Assembly (NCBI GenBank): GCA_043381765.1
Contig: JBHJMP010001198.1
Location: 1 to 21,154, forward strand
DNA: 21,154 nt
Reading direction: 5' to 3'
Source: Collodictyon triciliatum
Lineage: Eukaryota; CRuMs
The number at the start of each line of letters is the position of its first letter. The first letter of the stretch is position 1. Below are positions 16,310-21,154 of this stretch, in pieces. The notes under the pieces were generated by a model that saw only the letters and a program-made list of their open reading frames with translations, ran no database searches and was not told where the DNA came from. The position numbers and the translations under genes were made by a program.

Positions 16310-18133
16310 AACTTTAAAACAAAATCAATATTCTATTTAAAGGAAAGACATTCTTCACTCATTAAATTAAAACATAGTTATTACTTCCAACAGATGTTAT
16401 CAAACGCCGTGTTCCAGATTAATATCATCCTAATTGTTCCTCTACGAAATCACTCGATGAAGTCGGGCAAACATATTCTTCTTTAATAATTGAATATAGT
16501 TCAAGTTATCTAATAATATGACTATTTTGACAACTCTGATAAATTTCAATTGAATAATTATGCGTTTAACAATTATACGGTTTTAAATAGAGGATATCTC
16601 TATTTTTTTAATGCAAATATACATATAATGATAGAAAATTAATTATATTTTGGTTAATTTTTCAATAGGCATCTATGAATCGAATATTTGAATTTTTTAT
16701 TGGTATATACTCAGATATTCATAGTTAAGGAATCAAAAGTATTATATCTGATTGCTTCATAATTTAGTTCAATAAATGAAGCAATATTCAAAACAAACTA
16801 ATCATTTTAAAATTGGATACTAATAAAATATTTTCTTTTTACTCTTATTTATTTGATTATATTCATTCGATAAATAATTCATTACACCATGCAATTAAAT
16901 AAAAAAAACACACAGATATTTTTCCAATTTGTAAACGTATTCTGTCAGACTTTTTATTTTAAATTAGAATATCAGTATATAAAGAATAAAAATTTTTTTA
17001 GATACCATCAACAACTTCTCGTACATCGATTCCCATATCATCTGTTCACCCTGTATTTTGTAATGCTGATAAAAAAGAAATAATTTTAAAGCCATATATA
17101 TTTAATATTTATCCATAAATTAAAATGAAAATTTGATATTTTGTAGATAAAGAAGCCTTTATTGAGAATACCTGATTTAATAGCCAACTTTAGATTATTT
17201 CTTTATATAATATTTATATACACGTTATCTATGAACACAATCAAAGTAAATAGTCGACATATTTTCAATTGTAAGACGTTACATTCATGATTTGGATACA
17301 CATTAGGGTTTCTGGTACGCATTTGAACATGCAAATGTCTTGTCATATTGAATACCTTTAAAATCTCGTAAATAATTTAATAATTCTATATTTTGTATTT
17401 ATAGGTGTAGTTAACATTTTGATTGAAAATTAAATGTCATCTAATACAGAGATTCTTATATGGAATCATCAATTATTGTAGTTACTATAATTTATTTTGA
17501 TTGCGACTTAACAATCTAAATTTATGGGTCTCAAACTGAAACAATATGGAATTTATACATAAACTAAAGTTCAGATTATTTCTATGGTTTATTTCCATGC
17601 ATTAATATATAAAAAGTATACTTTTTATATGTTTCGTATTTTTATATCATAAAATGCCTATATTTAACTATAAAATTGAATATATCCGAGAACAATTTTT
17701 TCACTACACTAACTCGCCAAAATCCGAGCATATACATTGAAACACAGTGAATTTTTGAGATATAATTTACAAGGCAACTCTAATATCTCTACAAGTCTAT
17801 TATGATAATATTAAAAAAATATCAATTTATTTTGAATTGATAAAAAGTTTTTAATGCGTTTTCATGAAATAATCTGATTCAGTCACACTATTATCAAATA
17901 AAATAGTTGAAGTTTATCAATCCATATTAATAAGAGTGCTTACGTATATATTAATATATATAAATTTAATTGATTCATACTTAATATTAGATTTATAGCT
18001 ATTTTTCTCTGAACCAATCAGAAAATTGAGTGCAGCAGTTAAATATTATGGAATAAAGATTTTTTTTATTGAAATTAAGATCATTTCACCATTAAAATTT
18101 ATCAACTTAAAATATGCATCAAACTATTTTAGA
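16310..18133. other. Very AT-rich intergenic region, no gene seen
   Basis: About 1.8 kb of strongly AT-rich DNA with stops in every frame. It contains the upstream region of the WD40 receptor gene; no specific promoter element can be named. Confidence 0.6.
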
Positions 18134-20956
18134 ATGAGATTGAATCTAAAGTCTTATGCGACTGTGTTGTTGTTGTTGGGTGAGTTGTTTAATTAAAAAC
18201 ATTTTTATTTTTATTACTGGCTTCGACATATGATTATGATTATGATAAATAAACTTATAGGATTAATAATACACTGCCAATTCTGTCTTGTTGAGGGAAA
18301 TGATGGTTTAATCCGCACATTGACTGGCCATCTTGGCAGTGTTTACAGTGTTGCTGTTAATCTGGATGGTTCAAAAATTGTTTCTGGTGGCGGTGATAGA
18401 ACAATCAAAGTCTGGAATTTCTCTGATGGAGCTTTGATTCACACACTGGACGGTCATACCAATAGTGTTTACAGTGTTGCTGTTACTCCTGATGGCTCAA
18501 AAATTGTTTCTGGTGGTGGTAGCAGCATCAAAATCTGGAATCTTACTGATGGAGCTTTAATTATCCAGCTGTATAGTCATACCAATAATGTTAAAAGTGT
18601 TACTGTCACTCCTGATGGCTCAAAAGTTGTTTCTGGAAGTGCTGATAAAACAATCAAAATTTGGAATTTTTCTGATGGAGCTTTGATTCACACATTAGGT
18701 GGTTATAATGGCGAGGTTTGCAGTGTTGCCGTTACTCCTGATGGCTCAAAAATTGTTTCCGGATATTATGCGAAATCAATCAAAATCTGGAATATCTCTG
18801 ATGGAGCTTTGATCCGCACACTGGACGGTCATACTAATATTGTTTACAGTGTTGCTGTTACTCCTGATGGCTCAAATATTGTTTCTGGAAGTGGTGATAA
18901 AACAATCAATATTTGGAATCTTTCTGATGGAGCTTTGATTCGCACATTGACTGGTCATACTAGTATTGTTTACAGTGTTATTGTCACTCCTGATGGCTCA
19001 AATATTGTTTCTGGAAGTAGTGATTCTACAATCAAAATTTGGAATCTCACCTATGGAACTTTGATTCGCACATTGATTGGCCATACTAGTATTGTTTACA
19101 GTGTTGTTGTCACCTCTGATGGCTCAAAAATTGTTTCTGGAGGTCTTGATAGAACAATCAAAATTTGGGATACTCCAGAGTTACTTTGTTCTGCTGGTCA
19201 GTTTTATGATTCAGTTTCAAAGTCTTGTCAAATATGCCCATCTGGAAGCTATAGTGCTGGGGGTGCTACATATTGTTCCTTGTGCCCTGTTGGTACATAT
19301 AACCCGTTAACTGGTCAAGTTGCTTGTCACTTATGTGCAGCTGGTACATACAATCCATATACTGGTTCTAGAAATTCTACTGACTGTATTTTATGTGCAG
19401 CTGGCACATACAACCCTTCTACTGGTCAAGAGTCATGTCCTTTATGTAAGTCTGGAACGTACAACCCTGCAACAGGCCAAAAGGAATGCATATCATGTGG
19501 GAGTGGATGGAATGGAGATAAATTGGGGTCGACAACTATAAGCGACTGTTTGTGTCTTCGTTCAACTTATTTGGAATCAAGTTCTAAACAGTGCAAAGAC
19601 TGTCCTGATGGATTTATTTGTGACGGAAGCAGTCACCTTACCGTTAAAAACGGATACTGGCAATCCCCAACGTCTAGTGGGGCGTATATTGCATATAAAT
19701 GTCTCAATGAAGATGCTTGCACCGGAGGAAACAACACTTGTGCGGAGGGTTACAAAGGAGTTTTGTGTGGAGTTTGTGAAGAAGGGTATGGAAAAACAGG
19801 CGAATACTTTTGCATAAAATGCGTTTCAAAAGTATTGAATGGATTTTTCGTCCTTTTAAGCATCACTCTTCCACTTGCTTTTATTATGTTCACAGTAAAG
19901 CAATCGAGGAAGCCAAAAACTGAGAGTATTCAAATACTAAAGACTCTTGCAACTCATTTTCAGATTTTGTCTTATTTGGGTAACTTTGATGTTGACTGGA
20001 GCTCGACTGTAATATCTGTAATGAAAATTCCATCCCTTTTTTCATTTTCACTCTCGATAGACAACTATACTATAGAATGCCAGTATGAAATATCTATCTA
20101 TGAAAAAGTGTTTTTATCGATGGTAACACCGCTAATTTTAGTTTTTATATTATGTTTTATAATTTTCATTAAAGTTATATGGAAATTATATACAAATCAG
20201 ATGAAAAAAGCTGACATTCCTTTTTCAAAATTGAAAGAAGAGTTTGCATACTCAATACTGGTCATGCTGTTTTTTGTCCATCCAACTATCACATCAACAA
20301 CATCGAGTATATTTGGTTGTGAGGATTTGGGTGATGAAAGTTACTTGAAAGCTGACATGTCGATTAGTTGCAACGATAATGTTTATCTCACATGGAAAAA
20401 CATTTCTCTGGCTTATGTAATGGTATACTGCTTTGGTGGACCGCTTATTCTTGGAGGGTACATGTTTTACAAAAGGACATCTCTTGTAAATTCGACTTCA
20501 AACACGTATAACTTGCTCAGGTTTTTAGTTGATGGATATACGGAGAAATGTTATTATTGGGAAATCATGACTATGATGCAAAAATTACTGATTGTCATAA
20601 TAGGTTCCTTCTTTTCTCCTACGTTACAAATTTATTTTGGTCTTTGGATACTGATACTGAGCATCGAATCATCAAATTACTTTGAACCTTTCATGTCAAA
20701 AGTTTTACAGAAATTCCAGATTTGGTCGATGTATGTCCTCTTTTTTACGCTAATGACCAGTTTGCTATTCCGATTCATGGAATTGGCCTATCACTATGAG
20801 ATTTTTCTTGTTATATTGGTAGTAATTCTTAATGGAATGATAGTAGTAGTCTCCTTGATGAAAGCAGGACCAAAGTTTATAAATTCCCTCTTTGAAAAAA
20901 TCCAATATATTCGTATGAAACATAATCGGAATAGTTTTGAATTTATGGATAATTGA
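18134..20956 (+). CDS. Signal peptide, seven WD40 repeats, GCC2/GCC3 cysteine-rich stalk and multi-pass membrane protein
   Basis: Exon 1 is 18134-18179 (ATG, encoding NLKSYATVLLLL), the intron is 18180-18260 (GTGAGT to TATAG, 81 bp) and exon 2 is 18261-20956; phase 1 matches and gives 913 residues. The N-terminus is then a signal peptide (TVLLLLGLIIHCQF). Residues 32-319 are seven WD40 repeats of about 42 residues, enough for one complete propeller. Residues of about 325-530 are cysteine-rich, with repeats of the form CxAGTYNPxTGQ typical of GCC2/GCC3 (ephrin-receptor-like) domains. About seven hydrophobic spans follow near 541, 632, 678, 730, 787, 836 and 864 (for example FFVLLSITLPLAFIMFTV), then a short basic tail. 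Multi-pass GCC2/GCC3 proteins are abundant in protists and their function is mostly unknown. A surface receptor or sensor is inferred. An unspliced start at 18230 (MIMIMINKLI) would lack the signal peptide and is less likely. Confidence 0.88.
18308..19171 (+). repeat. Seven near-identical tandem WD40 units (about 126 bp each)
   Basis: Units 2-6 share long near-identical DNA stretches such as ctcctgatggctcaaa and tctgatggagctttgat. Protein units follow LIxTLxGHTxxVYSVxVTPD then GSxIVSGSxDxTIKIWN. Variation is concentrated at a few positions, such as the residues after GH and after VSG. Unit 2 is one codon shorter and unit 4 has lost the GH and the D of the usual pattern (GYNGE, YYAKS). Confidence 0.92.
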
Positions 20957-21047
20957 AAATGCTATGGAAAATTTTAGAAAAGGAAAAATAATGAAAAATT
21001 TGAATGAGGATGACCTTCATTTCATCTCATCTCTAAAAATCCTATCC
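20957..21047. other. 3' flank of the WD40 receptor gene
   Basis: A-rich sequence directly after the TGA, passing into the tetranucleotide array. No canonical AATAAA is present here. Confidence 0.5.
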
Positions 21048-21154
21048 CACCTACCCACTCACCCACTCACTCACTCACTCACTCACTCACTCACTCACTC
21101 ACTCACTCACTCACTCACTCACTCACTCACTCACTCACTCACTCACTCACTCAC
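21048..21154. repeat. (CACT)n tetranucleotide array at the contig edge
   Basis: More than twenty tandem CACT units after a few degenerate CCCACTCA units, running off the right end of the window. Like the left edge, it probably marks where assembly stopped. Confidence 0.93.

Noticed and set aside
1-21154. CRISPR array, bacterial operon or phage features
   Set aside because: The repeats are microsatellite, exon-cassette or WD40-coding; genes carry introns and eukaryotic domains.

Overview
This window looks like a contig from a unicellular eukaryote. It is AT-rich, one gene is split into many short exons by GT-AG introns of roughly 65-290 bp, the protein families are eukaryotic (Roco GTPase, NPHP3/TEP1-type STAND region, GCC2/GCC3 receptor, WD40), and it carries LINE and tRNA-derived SINE debris. 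It begins in a heptamer array, ends in a tetramer array and contains one 390-base gap of N. I cannot place the organism further: an intron-rich protist (foraminiferan/rhizarian, stramenopile or similar) is a guess from family content.

Layout. 1-120 is a (TTTTTTG)n array. 245-1030 is a GC-richer block of broken reading frames of unknown origin. 1472-10263 (minus strand) reads, after hand splicing, as a single gene of 25 exons, 5454 nt, 1817 residues, with every exon junction phase-compatible. In order it encodes leucine-rich repeats built from tandemly duplicated phase-0 exon cassettes, a Roc GTPase, a COR domain with a CPKC motif, an SSTF/DLRWGV/RYGWIP (DUF4062-like) domain as found in front of the NACHT of NPHP3, TEP1 and NWD1, then the helical and winged-helix part that normally follows a NACHT ATPase, a helical tail and a short coiled coil. 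The P-loop part of the NACHT is absent. Two junctions (near 4855/4757 and 4077/3952) are the weak points. If the first is wrong this is two adjacent genes: a Roco gene and a NACHT-less STAND gene starting at 4779.

10264-10768 is the gene's upstream region. 10769-11994 (plus) is the decayed 3' end of a LINE-type retrotransposon with a zf-RVT zinc knuckle, running into the gap. 12385-12490 and 16200-16300 are two diverged, oppositely oriented copies of what looks like one tRNA-derived SINE family; 15797-15880 is a different tRNA-like element inside a GC-rich island. 12491-15380 and 16310-18133 contain no gene I can support.

18134-20956 (plus) is a two-exon gene for a 913-residue membrane protein: signal peptide, exactly seven WD40 repeats, a GCC2/GCC3-type cysteine-rich stalk and about seven membrane spans. 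The topology puts a WD40 propeller outside the cell or in the secretory lumen, which is unusual. Both genes have the layout of repeat-based sensors: an expandable binding domain joined to a signalling core (Roc-COR) or to a multi-pass membrane domain. That shared role is inference; nothing shows that they work together.
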